From Castor canadensis (Eukaryota; Chordata; Mammalia; Rodentia; Castoridae): a DNA stretch of 64,000 nt. The stretch's first letter is position 1. Every line of letters starts with the position of its first letter. The stretch is from positions 120,942,083-121,006,082 of the forward strand of contig NC_133390.1 in assembly GCF_047511655.1 (NCBI RefSeq), given 5' to 3'. The translations under genes were made by a program, and so were the position numbers. The notes under the pieces were generated by a model, which worked only from the letters and a program-made list of their open reading frames with translations, had not been told where the DNA came from and ran no database searches. This document shows, piece after piece, positions 49,228 through 63,632 of the stretch.

Positions 49228-52110
49228 TTGAGAAATATGATTTGCAGGATGTTTTCCTCTCAAATACTAACAATTTTCACAGAGAAGAAATTGGTAGATG
49301 CTGCAACTTATAACATGATGGTATTCTTTGGAAAGGTACGGTGTTCTTCAACTCAGCTGAAAAGGTCAAGTTGGAGCAAACAGAGCTATCTCCACCTTGA
49401 AACACCTCAATTGCAGGATGTATTCTTTTCAAAAAGTAACTCAATCCATTCAGGAAACAATGTGCTAGATGCTCCTGCTATTACAGAGATGGTTTTTAAT
49501 GGAGATACATATGTTTTTTCACCTTAGCTGAATAGGCTATTTGGATCAAACATACCTAATCAACACCTTAAAATACCTAAGTTGCACGAAGTATTCCCTT
49601 CAATACTTAAATCTATTCTCACAGTGAAACAATGTGCTAGATGGTGCAGGTTCTACCCTAGATGGTTATCTTTATAGAGATAGATGTGTTTCTCCAACTC
49701 AAATGAATAGGCCTCTTTGGAACAAAATGACACTTTATCCCCAAAGTAAATTCTGATTTTCAGGAAGTATTACATACAGAAATGAATGCAGGTCGGACTG
49801 AGAAAAAATGGGCAAGATGCTGCGGCTTCTAACAGAGATGGTTTTCTTATGAGCGGTACATGTGTCTTTCTACTGAGCTGAATATGCCTACCAGGAGGAA
49901 AAAAATCTTATCTCCACTTTGAAAGACATAAGTTGCAGAAGTATTCTCATACAAACTAAATCAATTCTCACAGGGAAACAATGCGCAAGATGCACTTGTT
50001 TCTAACAAAGATGGTTTTCTTTTGAGAGATACATGAGTTTCTTCAATTTAGCTGAACATGTGTATTTGGAACAAAATGAGCTTTTCTCGACCTTGGCAAC
50101 TATGATTTGCAGGAAGTATTCCTTTCAAAAACTAACTCAGTTCTAACAGGGAAACAATGTGCTAGATGCTGATGATTCTAAAAGCGATGGCTCTCTATCA
50201 GAAGATGCATGTGTCTCTGCAAATTTGCTGAATAGGAATATTTGGAGCAAACGGAGCCTATCACCACCTTGAAACACCTGCGTTGCTAAAAGTATTTCTT
50301 TCAAAACCTAACTCAATTTTCACAGGGAAACAGTGTACTAGGTGCTCCTGCTTCAAACATAGATAATTTTCTATATAAACACATGTGCTTGGTGAATTCA
50401 GCTGAATATTCCTCTTTGGAACAAAATGATCACTTCTGCACCTTGACAGTTACGATTTTCAGGAAGTTATCCTTTCAAATACAAACAATTTTCGTAGAGA
50501 AGCAATTGCTAGATGCTGCAGATTCTAACATGATGGTATTCTTTGGAAAGGTACAAGTGTTTCTTCAACTCAGCTGAAAAGGCCTATTTTGAGCAAACAG
50601 ACTCTATCTCCACCTTGAAACACCTTCATTGCAGGAAGTATTCTTTTCCAAAACTCACTCAATTCATTCAGGAAGTAATGGGCTAAATACTCCTCCTTCT
50701 TACATAGATGGTTTTTTTATGGAGATACATGTGTTTTTTCACCTTAGCTGAATAGGCTATTTGGAACAAACAGACGCCCATCTCCACCTTGAAAAACTTG
50801 CATTGCAGGAAATATTCCTTACAAAGCCTAAATCGATTCTCACAGCGAAACACTGTGATAGGTGCTGCAGCTTCTATCATGGAAGGTTATCTTTGTTGAG
50901 ACAAATGTGTTTCTTCAATTCAGTTGAATAGGAGTATATGGATCAAACAAACCCCATCTCCACCTTAAACACCTAAGTTTTAGGAAATATTCCTTTAAAA
51001 ACATATGTCGATTCACACAGGAAACTGTATGCTAGATAATCCTGCTTCTAAAACACATGGTTTCTTTAGAGAGACACATGTGTTTCTTCAACTTTGATGA
51101 ATGCGTCTACTTGAAACAACATGAGACTTTCTCCATCTTGAAAAGTATGATTGCAATAACTATTCCCTTCAAAATGAACTCAGTTTGCACGAGGAAAAAA
51201 TGTGCTCGGTTCTCCTGCTCCTCACAGACATGGTTCTATTTCAGAAGATACTGCTGTTTTGTAAATTCAGCTGAATAGTCCAATTTGGAGCAAACAGAGC
51301 CTATTTCCACCCTGATACACCTAAGTAGCAGAAAGTATTCCTTTCAAGAACTAACTCAATTCTCACCAGGAAACAATCTGCTACATAACCCCTGCTTCTA
51401 ATATACATGGTTTACATTATAGAGATACATGTGTTTCTTCAACTCTGTTGAATAGGAATCTTTGGGAAAAAATTACCCTTTCTCAACCTTAATACCTATG
51501 GTTTGCAGGACGTATTCCTGTCAAAAATTAACTCTGTTGTGACAGGGAAACAAGGTGCTGGATGCAGCAGCTTCTAACAAGAATCTTTTCTTTGGAGAGT
51601 TACATGTTTTTCTTCAACTCAGCTCTATATGCCTATTTTGTTGAAAACAGATCCTTTCTCCACCTTAAAACACCTAAGTTGCTGCAGTATTCGTTAACAA
51701 CTAAGTCAATTCTCACAGGGAAACAACGCACATGTTGCACCTGCTTCTAGCACAGACGGTTTCCTTTCGAGACATATATGAGTTTCTTTAATTCCTTTCA
51801 AAAATGAACTCACTTCTCCCAGGGAAACAATGTGGTAGATGACGATGCTTATGACAGAGATGGTACTCTGCCAAATATACTTGTGTGTGTTCAACCAAGC
51901 TGAATATGCCTATTTGGAGCAAACACGGCCTATCTTCACCTGAAACACCTGAGTTGCTAGAAGTGTTACTTTCAAAAACTCAATTCTCACAGAGATATAA
52001 TGTGCTAGGTGGTCCTGCTTCTAACACAGATGGTTTCCTTTATGAACATACATGTGTTTGGTCAATTGAGCTGATATTCCTCTTTAGAACAAAATAACCA
52101 CTTCTCCACC
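49228..52110. repeat. HOR unit U17 (2883 bp, P-like)
   Basis: Starts like U13 (gcaggatgttttcc, gtcaagttggagc, acagttacgatt) but lacks the P ggttcaaac marker. One extra base in ctacataacccc near 51385 explains 2883 bp. Confidence 0.94.
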
Positions 52111-54992
52111 TTGAGAAATATGATTTGCAGGAAGTTTTCCTCTCAAATACTAACAATTTTCACAGAGAAGAAATTGGTAGATGCTGCAACTTCTAACATG
52201 ATGGTATTCTTTGGAAAGGTACGGTGTTCTTCAACTCAGCTGAAAAGGTCAATTTGGAGCAAACAGAGCTATCTCCACCTTGAAACACCTCAATTGCAGG
52301 ATGTATTCTTTTCAAAAAGCAACTCAATCCATTCAGGAAACAATGTGCTAGATGCTCCTGCTATTACAGAGATGGTTTTTAATGGAGATACATATGTTTT
52401 TTCACCTTAGCTGAATAGGCTATTTGGATCAAACATACCTAATCAACACCTGAAAGTACCTAAGTTGCACGAAGTATTCCCTTCAATACTTAAATTTATT
52501 CTCACAGTGAAACAATGTGCTAGATGGTGCAGGTTCTACCCTAGATGGTTATCTTTATAGAGATAGATGTGTTTCTCCAACTCAAATGAATAGGCCTCTT
52601 TGGAACAAAATGACACTTTATCCCCAAAGAAAATTCTGATTTTCAGGAAGTATTACATACAGAAATGAATGCAGTTCGGACAGAGAAAAAATGGGCTAGA
52701 TGCTGCGGCTTCTAACATAGATGGTTTTCTTATGAGCGGTACATGTGTCTTTCTACTGAGCTGAATATGCCTACCAGGAGGAAAAAAATCTTATCTCCAC
52801 TTTGAAAGACATAAGTTGCAGAAGTATTCTCATACAAACTAAATCAATTCTCACAGGGAAACAATGCGCAAGATGCACTTGTTTCTAACAAAGATGGTTT
52901 TCTTTTGAGAGATACATGAGTTTCTTCAATTTAGCTGAACATGTGTATTTGGAACAAAATGAGCTTTTCTCGATCTTGGCAACTATGATTTGCAGGAAGT
53001 ATTCCTTTCAAAAACTAACTCAGTTCCAACAGGGAAACAATGAGCTAGATGCTGATGATTCTAAAAGCGATGGCTCTCTATCAGAAGATGCATGTGTCTC
53101 TGCAAATTTGCTGAATAGGAATATTTGGAGCAAACGGAGCCTATCACCACCTTGAAACACCTGCGTTGCTAAAAGTATTCCTTTCAAAACCTAACTCAAT
53201 TTTCACAGGGAAACAGTGTACTAGGTGCTCCTGCTTCAAACATAGATAATTTTTCATATAAACAAATGTGTTTGGTGAATTCAGCTGAATATTCCTCTTT
53301 GGAACAAAATGATCACTTCTGCACCTTGACAATTATGATTTTCACCAAGTTATCCTTACAAATACAAACAATTTTCATAGAGAAGCAATTGCTAGATGCT
53401 GCAGATTCTAACATGATGGTATTCTTTCGAAAGGTACAAGTGTTTCTTCAACTCAGCTGAAAAGGCCTATTTTGAGCAAACAGACTCTATCTCCACCTTG
53501 AAACACCTTCATTGAAGGAAATATTCTGTTCCAAAACTCACTCAATTCATTCAGGAAGTAATGGGCTACATACTCCTCCTTCTTACATAGATGGTTTTTT
53601 TATGGAGATACATGTGTTTTTTCACCTTAGCTGAATAGGCTATTTGGAACAAACAGACGCCCATCTCCACATTGAAAAACCTCCATTGCAGGACATATTC
53701 CTTACAAAACCAAAATTGATTCTCACAGCGAAACACTGTGATAGGTGCTGCAGCTTTTATCATGGATGGTTATCTTTGTAGAGATAAATGTGTTTCTTCA
53801 ACTCAGTTGAATAGGAGTATATGGATCAAACAAACCCGATCTCCACCTTAAACACCTAAGTTTTAGGAAATATTCCTTTAAAAACATATGTCGATTCACA
53901 CAGGAAACTGTATGCTAGATAATCCTGCTTCTAAAACACATGGTTTCTTTAGAGAGACACAGGTGTTTCTTCAACTTAGATGAATGAGTCTACTTGAAGC
54001 AACATGAGACGTTCTCCATCTTGAAAACTATGATTGCAAGAACTATTCCCTTCAGAATGAACTCAGTTTGCATGAGGAAAAAATGTGCTCGGTTCTCCTG
54101 CTTCTCACAGACATGTTTCTGTTTCAGAAGATACTGCTGTTTTGTAAATTCAGCTGAATAGTCCAATTTGGAGCAAACAGAGCCTATTTCCACATTGATA
54201 CACCTAAGTGGCAGAAAGTATTCCTTTCAAGAACTAACTCAATTCTCACCAGGAAACAATCTGCTACATGCCCCTGCTTCTAATATAGATGGTTTACATT
54301 ATAGAGATACATGTGTTTCTTCAACTCTGTTGAATAGGAATCTTTGGGAAAAAATTACCCTTTCTCAACCTTGACACCTATGGTTTGAAGGACGTATTCC
54401 TGTCAAAAATTAACTCTGTTGTGACAGGGAAACAAGGTGCTGGATGCAGCAGCTTCTAACAAGAATCTTTTCTTTGGAGAGTTACATGTGTTTCTTCAAC
54501 TCAGCTCTATATGCCTATTTTGTTGAAAACAGATCCTTTCTCCACCTGAAAACACCTAAGTTGCTGCAGTATTCGTTAACAACTAAGTCAATTCTCACAG
54601 GGAAACAACGCACATGTTGCACCTGCTTCTAGCACAGACGGTTTCCTTTCGAGAGATATATGAGTTTCTTTAATTCCTTTCAAAAATGAACTCACTTCTC
54701 CCAGGGAAACAATGTGGTAGATGACGATGCTTAGGACAGAGATGGTACTCTGCCAAATATAGTTGTGTTTGTTCAACCAAGCTGAATATGCCTATTTGGA
54801 GCAAACACGGCCTATCTTCACCTGAAACACCTGAGTTGCTAGAAGTGTTACTTTCAAAAACTCAATTCTCACAGAGATATAATGTGCTAGGTGGTCCTGC
54901 TTCTAACACAGATGGTTTCCTTTATGAACATACATGTGTTTGGTCAATTGAGCTGATATTCCTCTTTAGAACAAAATAACCACTTCTCCACC
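52111..54992. repeat. HOR unit U18 (2882 bp, R-type with a U5-U7-like patch)
   Basis: R-type until about 54010. From 54040 to about 54288 it carries markers of the middle class: gcaagaac, ctgcttctcacag, acatgtttctg, cacattgat, aagtggcag, ctacatgcccc and aatatagatgg. By 54505 it reads gctctatatg, so the patch has ended. It has more private changes than most units (cagttccaacag, tttggtgaattc, cttaggacag). Confidence 0.93.
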
Positions 54993-57873
54993 TTGAGAAA
55001 TATGATTTGCAGGAAGTTTTCCTCTCAAATACTAACAATTTTCACAGAGAAGAAATTGGTAGATGCTGCAACTTCTAACATGATGGTATTCTTTGGAAAG
55101 GTACGGTGTTTTTCAACTCAGCTGAAAAGGTCAATTTGGAGCAAACAGAGCTATCTCCACCATGAAACACCTCAATTGCAGGATGTATTCTTTTCAAAAA
55201 GCAACTCAATCCTTTCAGGAAACAATGTGCTACATGCTCCTGCTATTACAGAGATGGTTTTTAATGGAGATACATATGTTTTTTCACCTTAGCTGAATAG
55301 GCTCTTTGGATCAAACATACCTAATCAACACCTGAAAATACCTAAGTTGCACGAAGTATTCCCTTCAATACTTAAATCTATTCTCACAGTGAAACAATGT
55401 GCTAGATGGTGCAGGTTCTACACTAGATGGTTATCTTTATAGAGATAGATGTGTTTCTCCAAGTCAAATGAATAGGCCTCTTTGGAACAAAATGACACTT
55501 TATCCCCAAAGTAAATTCTGATTTTCAGGAAGTATTACATACAGAAATGAATGCAGGTCGGACAGAGAAAAAATGGGCGAGATGCTGTGGCTTCTAACAT
55601 AGATGGTTTTCTTATGAGCGGTACATGTGTCTTTCTACTGAGCTGAATATGCCTACCAGGAGGAAAAAAATCTTATCTCCACTTTGAAAGACATAAGTTG
55701 CAGAAGTATTCTCATACAAACTAAATCAATTCTCACAGGGAAACAATGCGCAAGATGCACTTGTTTCTAACAAAGATGGTTTTCTTTTGAGAGATACATG
55801 AGTTTCTTCAATTTAGCTGGACATGTGTATTGGAACAAAATGAGCTTTTCTCGACCTTGGCAACTATGATTTGCAGGAAGTATTCCTTTCAAAAACTAAC
55901 TCAGTTCTAACAGGGAAACAATGTGCTAGATGCTGATGATTCTAAAAGCGATGGCTCTCTATCAGAAGATGCATGTGTCTCTGCAAATTTGCTGAATAGG
56001 AATATTTGGAGCAAACGGAGCCTATCACCACCTTGAAACACCTGCGTTGCTAAAAGTATTTCTTTCAAAACCTAACTCAATTTTCACAGGGAAACAGTGT
56101 ACTAGGTGCTCCTGCTTCAAACATAGATAATTTTCTATATAAACACATGTGCTTGGTGAATTCAGCTGAATATTCCTCTTTGGAACAAAATGATCACTTC
56201 TGCACCTTGACAGTTATGATTTTCAGGAAGTTATCCTTTCAAATACAAACAATTTTCGTAGAGAAGCAATTGCTAGATGCTGCAGATTCTAACATGATGG
56301 TATTCTTTGGAAAGGTACAAGTGTTTCTTCAACTCAGCTGAAAAGGCCTATTTTGAGCAAACAGACTCTATCTCCACCTTGAAACACCTTCATTGCAGGA
56401 AGTATTCTTTTCCAAAACTCACTCAATTCATTCAGGAAGTAATGGGCTAAATACTCCTCCTTCTTACATAGATGGTTTTTTTATGGAGATACATGTGTTT
56501 TTTCACCTTAGCTGAATAGGCTATTTGGAACAAACAGACGCCCATCTCCACCTTGAAAAACTTGCATTGCAGGAAATATTCCTTACAAAGCCTAAATCGA
56601 TTCTCACAGCGAAACACTGTGATAGGTGCTGCAGCTTCTATCATGGAAGGTTATCTTTCTTGAGACAAACGTGTTTCTTCAATTCAGTTGAATAGGAGTA
56701 TATGGTTCAAACAAACCCCATCTCCACCTTAAACACCTAAGTTTTAGGAAATATTCCTTTAAAAACATATGTCGATTCACACAGGAAACTGTATGCTAGA
56801 TAATCCTGCTTCTAAAACACATGGTTTCTTTAGAGAGACACAGGTGTTTCTTCAACTTTGATGAATGCGTCTACTTGAAACAACATGAGACTTTCTCCAT
56901 CTTGAAAACTATGATTGCAATAACTATTCCCTTCAAAATGAACTCAGTTTGCACGAGGAAAAAATGTGCTCGGTTCTCTTGCTCCTCACAGACATGGTTC
57001 TATTTCAGAAGATACTGCTGTTTTGTAAATTCAGCTGAATAGTCCAATTTGGAGCAAACAGAGCCTATTTCCACCCTGATACACCTAAGTAGCAGAAAGT
57101 ATTCCTTTCAAGAACTAACTCAATTCTCACCAGGAAACACTCTGCTACATGCCCCTGCTTCTAATATACATGGTTTACATTATAGAGATACATGTGTTTC
57201 TTCAACTCTGTTGAATAGGAATCTTTGGGAAAAAATTACCCTTTCTCAACCTTGATACCTATGGTTTGCAGGACGTATTCCTGTCAAAAATTAACTCTGT
57301 TGTGACAGGGAAACAAGGTGCTGGATGCAGCAGCTTCTAACAAGAATCTTTTCTTTGGAGAGTTACATGTGTTTCTTCAACTCAGCTCTATATGCCTATT
57401 TTGGTGAAAACAGATCCTTTCTCCACCTTAAAACACCTAAGTTGCTGCAGTATTCGTTAACAACTAACTCAATTCTCACAGGGAAACAACGCACATGTTG
57501 CACCTGCTTCTAGCACAGACGGTTTCCTTTCGAGAGATATATGAGTTTCTTTAATTCCTTTCAAAAATGAACTCACTTCTCCCAGGGAAACAATGTGGTA
57601 GATGACGATGCTTATGACAGAGATGGTACTCTGCCAAATATACTTGTGTGTGTTCAACCAAGCTGAATATGCCTATTTGGAGCAAACACGGCCTATCTTC
57701 ACCTGAAACACCTGAGTTGCTAGAAGTGTTACTTTCAAAAACTCAATTCTCACAGAGATATAATGTTCTAGGTGGTCCTGCTTCTAACACAGATGGTTTC
57801 CTTTATGAACATACATGTGTTTGGTCAATTGAGCTGATATTCCTCTTTAGAACAAAATAACCACTTCTCCACC
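54993..57873. repeat. HOR unit U19 (2881 bp, P-type)
   Basis: P markers ggttcaaac near 56705, ttctcttgctcc and aaacactctgctac. A lost T in gtgtattggaac near 55828 explains 2881 bp. The front has several private changes (ggtgtttttcaac, accatgaaacacc, atcctttcagg). Confidence 0.94.
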
Positions 57874-60750
57874 TTGAGAAATATGATTTGCAGGAAGTTT
57901 TCCTCTCAAATACTAACAATTTTCACAGAGAAGAAATTGGTAGATGCTGCAACTTCTAACATGATGGTATTCTTTGGAAAGGTACGGTGTTCTTCAACTC
58001 AGCTGAAAAGGTCAATTTGGAGCAAACAGAGCTATCTCCACCTTGAAACACCTCAATTGCAGGATGTATTCTTTTCAAAAAGCAACTCAATCCATTCAGG
58101 AAACAATGTGCTAGATGCTCCTGCTATTACAGAGATGGTTTTTAATGGAGATACATATGTTTTTTCACCTTAGCTGAATAGGCTATTTGGATCAAACATA
58201 CCTAATCAACACCTTAAAATACCTAAGTTGCACGAAGTATTCCCTTCAATACTTAAATCTATTCTCACAGTGAAACAATGTGCTAGATGGTGCAGGTTCT
58301 ACCCTAGATGGTTATCTTTATAGAGATAGATGTGTTTCTCCAACTCAAATGAATAGGCCTCTTTGGAACAAAATGGCACTTTATCCCCAAAGTAAATTCT
58401 GATTTTCAGGAAGTATTACATACAGAAATGAATGTAAGTCGGACAGAGAAAAATGGGCTAGATGCTGCGGCTTCTAACATAGATGGTTTTCTTATGAGCG
58501 GTACATGTGTCTTTCTACTGAGCTGAATATGCCTACCAGGAGGAAAAAAATCTTATCTCCACTTTGAAAGACATAAGTTGCAGAAGTATTCTCATACAAA
58601 CTAAATCAATTCTCACAGGGAAACAATGCGCAAGATGCACTTGTTTCTAACAAAGATGGTTTTCTTTTGAGAGATACATGAGTTTCTTCAATTTAGCTGA
58701 ACATGTGTATTTGGAACAAAATGAGCTTTTCTCGACCTTGGCAACTATGATTTGCAGGAAGTATTCCTTTCAAAAACTAACTCAGTTCTAACAGGGAAAC
58801 AATGTGCTAGATGCTGATGATTCTAAAAGCGATGGCTCTCTATCAGAAGATGCATGTGTCTCTGCAAATTTGCTGAATAGGAATATTTGGAGCAAATGGA
58901 GCCTATCACCACCTTGAAACACCTGCGTTGCTAAAAGTATTTCTTTCAAAACCTAACTCAATTTTCACAGGGAAACAGTGTACTAGGTGCTCCTGCTTCA
59001 AACATAGATAATTTTCTATATAAACACATGTGCTTGGTGAATTCAGCTGAATATTCCTCTTTGGAACAAAATGATCACTTCTGCACCTTGACAGTTATGA
59101 TTTTCAGGAAGTTATCCTTTCAAATACAATTTTCGTAGAGAAGCAATTGCTAGATGCTGCAGATTCTAACATGATGGTATTCTTTGGAAAGGTACAAGTG
59201 TTTCTTCAACTCAGCTGAAAAGGCCTATTTTGAGCAAACAGACTCTATCTCCACCTTGAAACACCTTCATTGCAGGAAGTATTCTTTTCCAAAACTCACT
59301 CAATTCATTCAGGAAGTAATGGGCTAAATACTCCTCCTTCTTACATAGATGGTTTTTTTATGGAGATACATGTGTTTTTTCACCTTAGCTGAATAGGCTA
59401 TTTGGAACAAACAGACGCCCATCTCCACCTTGAAAAACTTGCATTGCAGGAAATATTCCTTACAAAGCCTAAATCGATTCTCACAGCGAAACACTGTGAT
59501 AGGTGCTGCAGCTTCTATCATGGAAGGTTATCTTTGTTGAGACAAATGTGTTTCTTCAATTCAGTTGAATAGGAGTATATGGATCAAACAAACCCCATCT
59601 CCACCTTAAACACCTAAGTTTTAGGAAATATTCCTTTAAAAACATATGTCGATTCACACAGGAAACTGTATGCTAGATAATCCTGCTTCTAAAACACATG
59701 GTTTCTTTAGAGAGACACAGGTGTTTCTTCAACTTTGATGAATGCGTCTACTTGAAACAACATGAGACTTTCTCCATCTTGAAAACTATGATTGCAATAA
59801 CTATTCCCTTCAAAATGAACTCAGTTTGCACGAGGAAAAAATGTGCTCGGTTCTCCTGCTCCTCACAGACATGGTTCTATTTCAGAAGATACTGCTGTTT
59901 TGTAAATTCAGCTGAATAGTCCAATTTGGAGCAAACAGAGCCTATTTCCACCCTGATACACCTAAGTAGCAGAAAGTATTCCTTTCAAGAACTAACACAA
60001 TTCTCACCAGGAAACAATCTGCTAAATGCCCCTGCTTCTAATATACATGGTTTACATTATAGAGATACATGTGTTTCTTCAACTCTGTTGAATAGGAATC
60101 TTTGGGAAAAAATTACCCTTTCTCAACCTTGATACCTATGGTTTGCAGGACGTATTCCTGTCAAAAATTAACTCTGTTGTGACAGGGAAACAAGGTGCTG
60201 GATGCAGCAGCTTCTAACAAGAATCTTTTCTTTGGAGAGTTACATGTGTTTCTTCAACTCAGCTCTATATGCCTATTTTGGTGAAAACAGATCCTTTCTC
60301 CACCTGAAAACACCTAAGTTGCTGCAGTATTCGTTAACAACTAACTCAATTCTCACAGGGAAACAACGCACATGTTGCATCTGCTTCTAGCACAGACGGT
60401 TTCCTTTCGAGAGATATATGAGTTTCTTTAATTCCTTTCAAAAATGAACTCACTTCTCCCAGGGAAACAATGTGGTAGATGACGATGCTTATGACAGTGA
60501 TGGTACTCTGCCAAATATACTTGTGTGTGTTCAACCAAGCTGAATATGCCTATTTGGAGCAAACACGGCCTATCTTCACCTGAAACACCTGAGTTGCTAG
60601 AAGTGTTACTTTCAAAAACTCAATTCTCACAGAGATATAATGTGCTAGGTGGTCCTGCTTCTAACACAGATGGTTTCCTTTATGAACATACATGTGTTTG
60701 GTCAATTGAGCTGATATTCCTCTTTAGAACAAAATAACCACTTCTCCCCC
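57874..60750. repeat. HOR unit U20 (2877 bp, Q-type)
   Basis: It has the same two Q deletions as U9 and U14, plus agcaaatggagcc, gcatctgcttc, cagtgatgg and a cttctccccctt end like U9. Private: aaaatggcactt near 58371 and aatgtaagtc near 58431. Confidence 0.94.
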
Positions 60751-63632
60751 TTGAGAAATATGATTTGCAGGAAGTTTTCCTCTCAAATACTAACAATTTT
60801 CACAGAGAAGAAATTGGTAGATGCTGCAACTTCTAACATGATGGTATTCTTTGGAAAGGTACGGTGTTCTTCAACTCAGCTGAAAAGGTCAATTTGGAGC
60901 AAACAGAGCTATCTCCACCTTGAAACACCTCAATTGCAGGATGTATTCTTTTCAAAAAGCAACTCAATCCATTCAGGAAACAATGTGCTAGATGCTCCTG
61001 CTATTACAGAGATGGTTTTTAATGGAGATACATATGTTTTTTCACCTTAGCTGAATAGGCTATTTGGATCAAACATACCTAATCAACACCTGAAAGTACC
61101 TAAGTTGCACAAAGTATTCCCTTCAATACTTAAATTTATTCTCACAGTGAAACAATGTGCTAGATGGTGCAGGTTCTACCCTAGATGGTTATCTTTATAG
61201 AGATAGATGTGTTTCTCCAACTCAAATGAATAGGCCTCTTTGGAACAAAATGACACTTTATCCCCAAAGAAAATTCTGATTTTCAGGAAGTATTACATAC
61301 AGAAATGAATGCAGTTCGGACAGAGAAAAAATGGGCTAGATGCTGCGGCTTTTAACATAGATGGTTTTCTTATGAGCGGTACATGTGTCTTTCTACTGAG
61401 CTGAATATGCCTACCAGGAGGAAAAAAATCTTATCTCCACTTTGAAAGACATAAGTTGCAGAAGTATTCTCATACAAACTAAATCAATTCTCACAGGGAA
61501 ACAATGCGCAAGATGCACTTGTTTCTAACAAAGATGGTTTTCTTTTGAGAGATACATGAGTTTCTTCAATTTAGCTGAACATTTGTATTTGGAACAAAAT
61601 GAGCTTTTCTCGACCTTGGCAACTATGATTTGCAGGAAGTATTCCTTTCAAAAACTAACTCAGTTCTAACAGGGAAACAATGTGCTAGATGCTGATGATT
61701 CTAAAAGCGATGGCTCTCTATCAGAAGATGCATGTGTCTCTGCAAATTTGCTGAATAGGAATATTTGGAGCAAACGGAGCCTATCACCACCTTGAAACAC
61801 CTGCGTTGCTAAAAGTATTTCTTTCAAAACCTAACTCAATTTTCACAGGGAAACAGTGTACTAGGTGCTCCTGCTTCAAACATAGATAATTTTCCATATA
61901 AACAAATGTGCTTGGTGAATTCAGCTGAATATTCCTCTTTGGAACAAAATGATCACTTCTGCACCTTGACAATTATGATTTTCACCAAGTTATCCTTACA
62001 AATACAAACAATTTTCATAGAGAAGCAATTGCTAGATGCTGCAGATTCTAACATGATGGTATTCTTTGGAAAGGTACAAGTGTTTCTTCAACTCAGCTGA
62101 AAAGGCCTATTTTGAGCAAACAGACTCTATCTCCACCTTGAAACACCTTCATTGAAGGAAATATTCTTTTCCAAAACTCACTCAATTCATTCAGGAAGTA
62201 ATGGGCTACATACTCCTCCTTCTTACATAGATGGTTTTTTTATGGAGATACATGTGTTTTTTCACCTTAGCTGAATAGGCTATTTGGAACAAACAGACGC
62301 CCATCTCCACATTGAAAAACCTCCATTGTAGGACATATTCCTTACAAAACCAAAATTGATTCTCACAGCGAAACACTGTGATAGGTGCTGCAGCTTTTAT
62401 CATGGATGGTTATCTTTGTAGAGATAAATGTGTTTCTTCAACTCAGTTGAATAGGAGTATATGGATCAAACAAACCCCATCTCCACCTTAAACACCTAAG
62501 TTTTAGGAAATATTCCTTTAAAAACATATGTCGATTCACACAGGAAACTGTATGCTAGATAATCCTGCTTCTAAAACACATGGTTTCTTTAGAGAGACAC
62601 AGGTGTTTCTTCAACTTTGATGAATGCGTCTACTTGAAACAACATGAGACGTTCTCCATCTTGAAAACTATGATTGCAATAACTATTCCCTTCAAAATGA
62701 ACTCAGTTTGCACGAGGAAAAAATGTGCTCGGTTCTCCTGCTCCTCACAGACATGGTTCTATTTCAGAAGATACTGCTGTTTTGTAAATTCAGCTGAATA
62801 GTCCAATTTGGAGCAAACAGAGCCTATTTCCACCCTGATACACCTAAGTAGCAGAAAGTATTCCTTTCAAGAACTAACACAATTCTCACCAGGAAACAAT
62901 CTGCTAAATGCCCCTGCTTCTAATATACATGGTTTACATTATAGAGATACATGTGTTTCTTCAACTCTGTTGAATAGGAATCTTTGGGAAAAAATTACCC
63001 TTTCTCAACCTTGATACCTATGGTTTGCAGGACGTATTCCTGTCAAAAATTAACTCTGTTGTGACAGGGAAACAAGGTGCTGGATGCAGCAGCTTCTAAC
63101 AAGAATCTTTTCTTTGGAGAGTTACATGTGTTTCTTCAACTCAGCTCTATATGCCTATTTTGGTGAAAACAGATCCTTTCTCCACCTGAAAACACCTAAG
63201 TTGCTGCAGTATTCGTTAACAACTAACTCAATTCTCACAGGGAAACAACGCAAATGTTGCACCTGCTTCTAGCACAGACGGTTTCCTTTCGAGAGATATA
63301 TGAGTTTCTTTAATTCCTTTCAAAAATGAACTCACTTCTCCCAGGGAAACAATGTGGTAGATGACGATGCTTATGACAGAGATGGTACTCTGCCAAATAT
63401 ACTTGTGTGTGTTCAACCAAGCTGAATATGCCTATTTGGAGCAAACACGGCCTATCTTCACCTGAAACACCTGAGTTGCTAGAAGTGTTACTTTCAAAAA
63501 CTCAATTCTCACAGAGATATAATGTGCTAGGTGGTCCTGCTTCTAACACAGATGGTTTCCTTTATGAACATACATGTGTTTGGTCAATTGAGCTGATATT
63601 CCTCTTTAGAACAAAATAACCACTTCTCCACC
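60751..63632. repeat. HOR unit U21 (2882 bp, R-type)
   Basis: R markers throughout, very close to U10, with which it shares gacgttctcc in M11. Private: aacatttgtattt near 61580, cattgtaggac near 62325 and caaatgttgc near 63251. Confidence 0.94.

Noticed and set aside
52916..53155. A 79-codon open frame seen only in U18
   Set aside because: It exists because U18 has ttccaacag where other units have the stop-containing ttctaacag. It is a chance loss of a stop codon.
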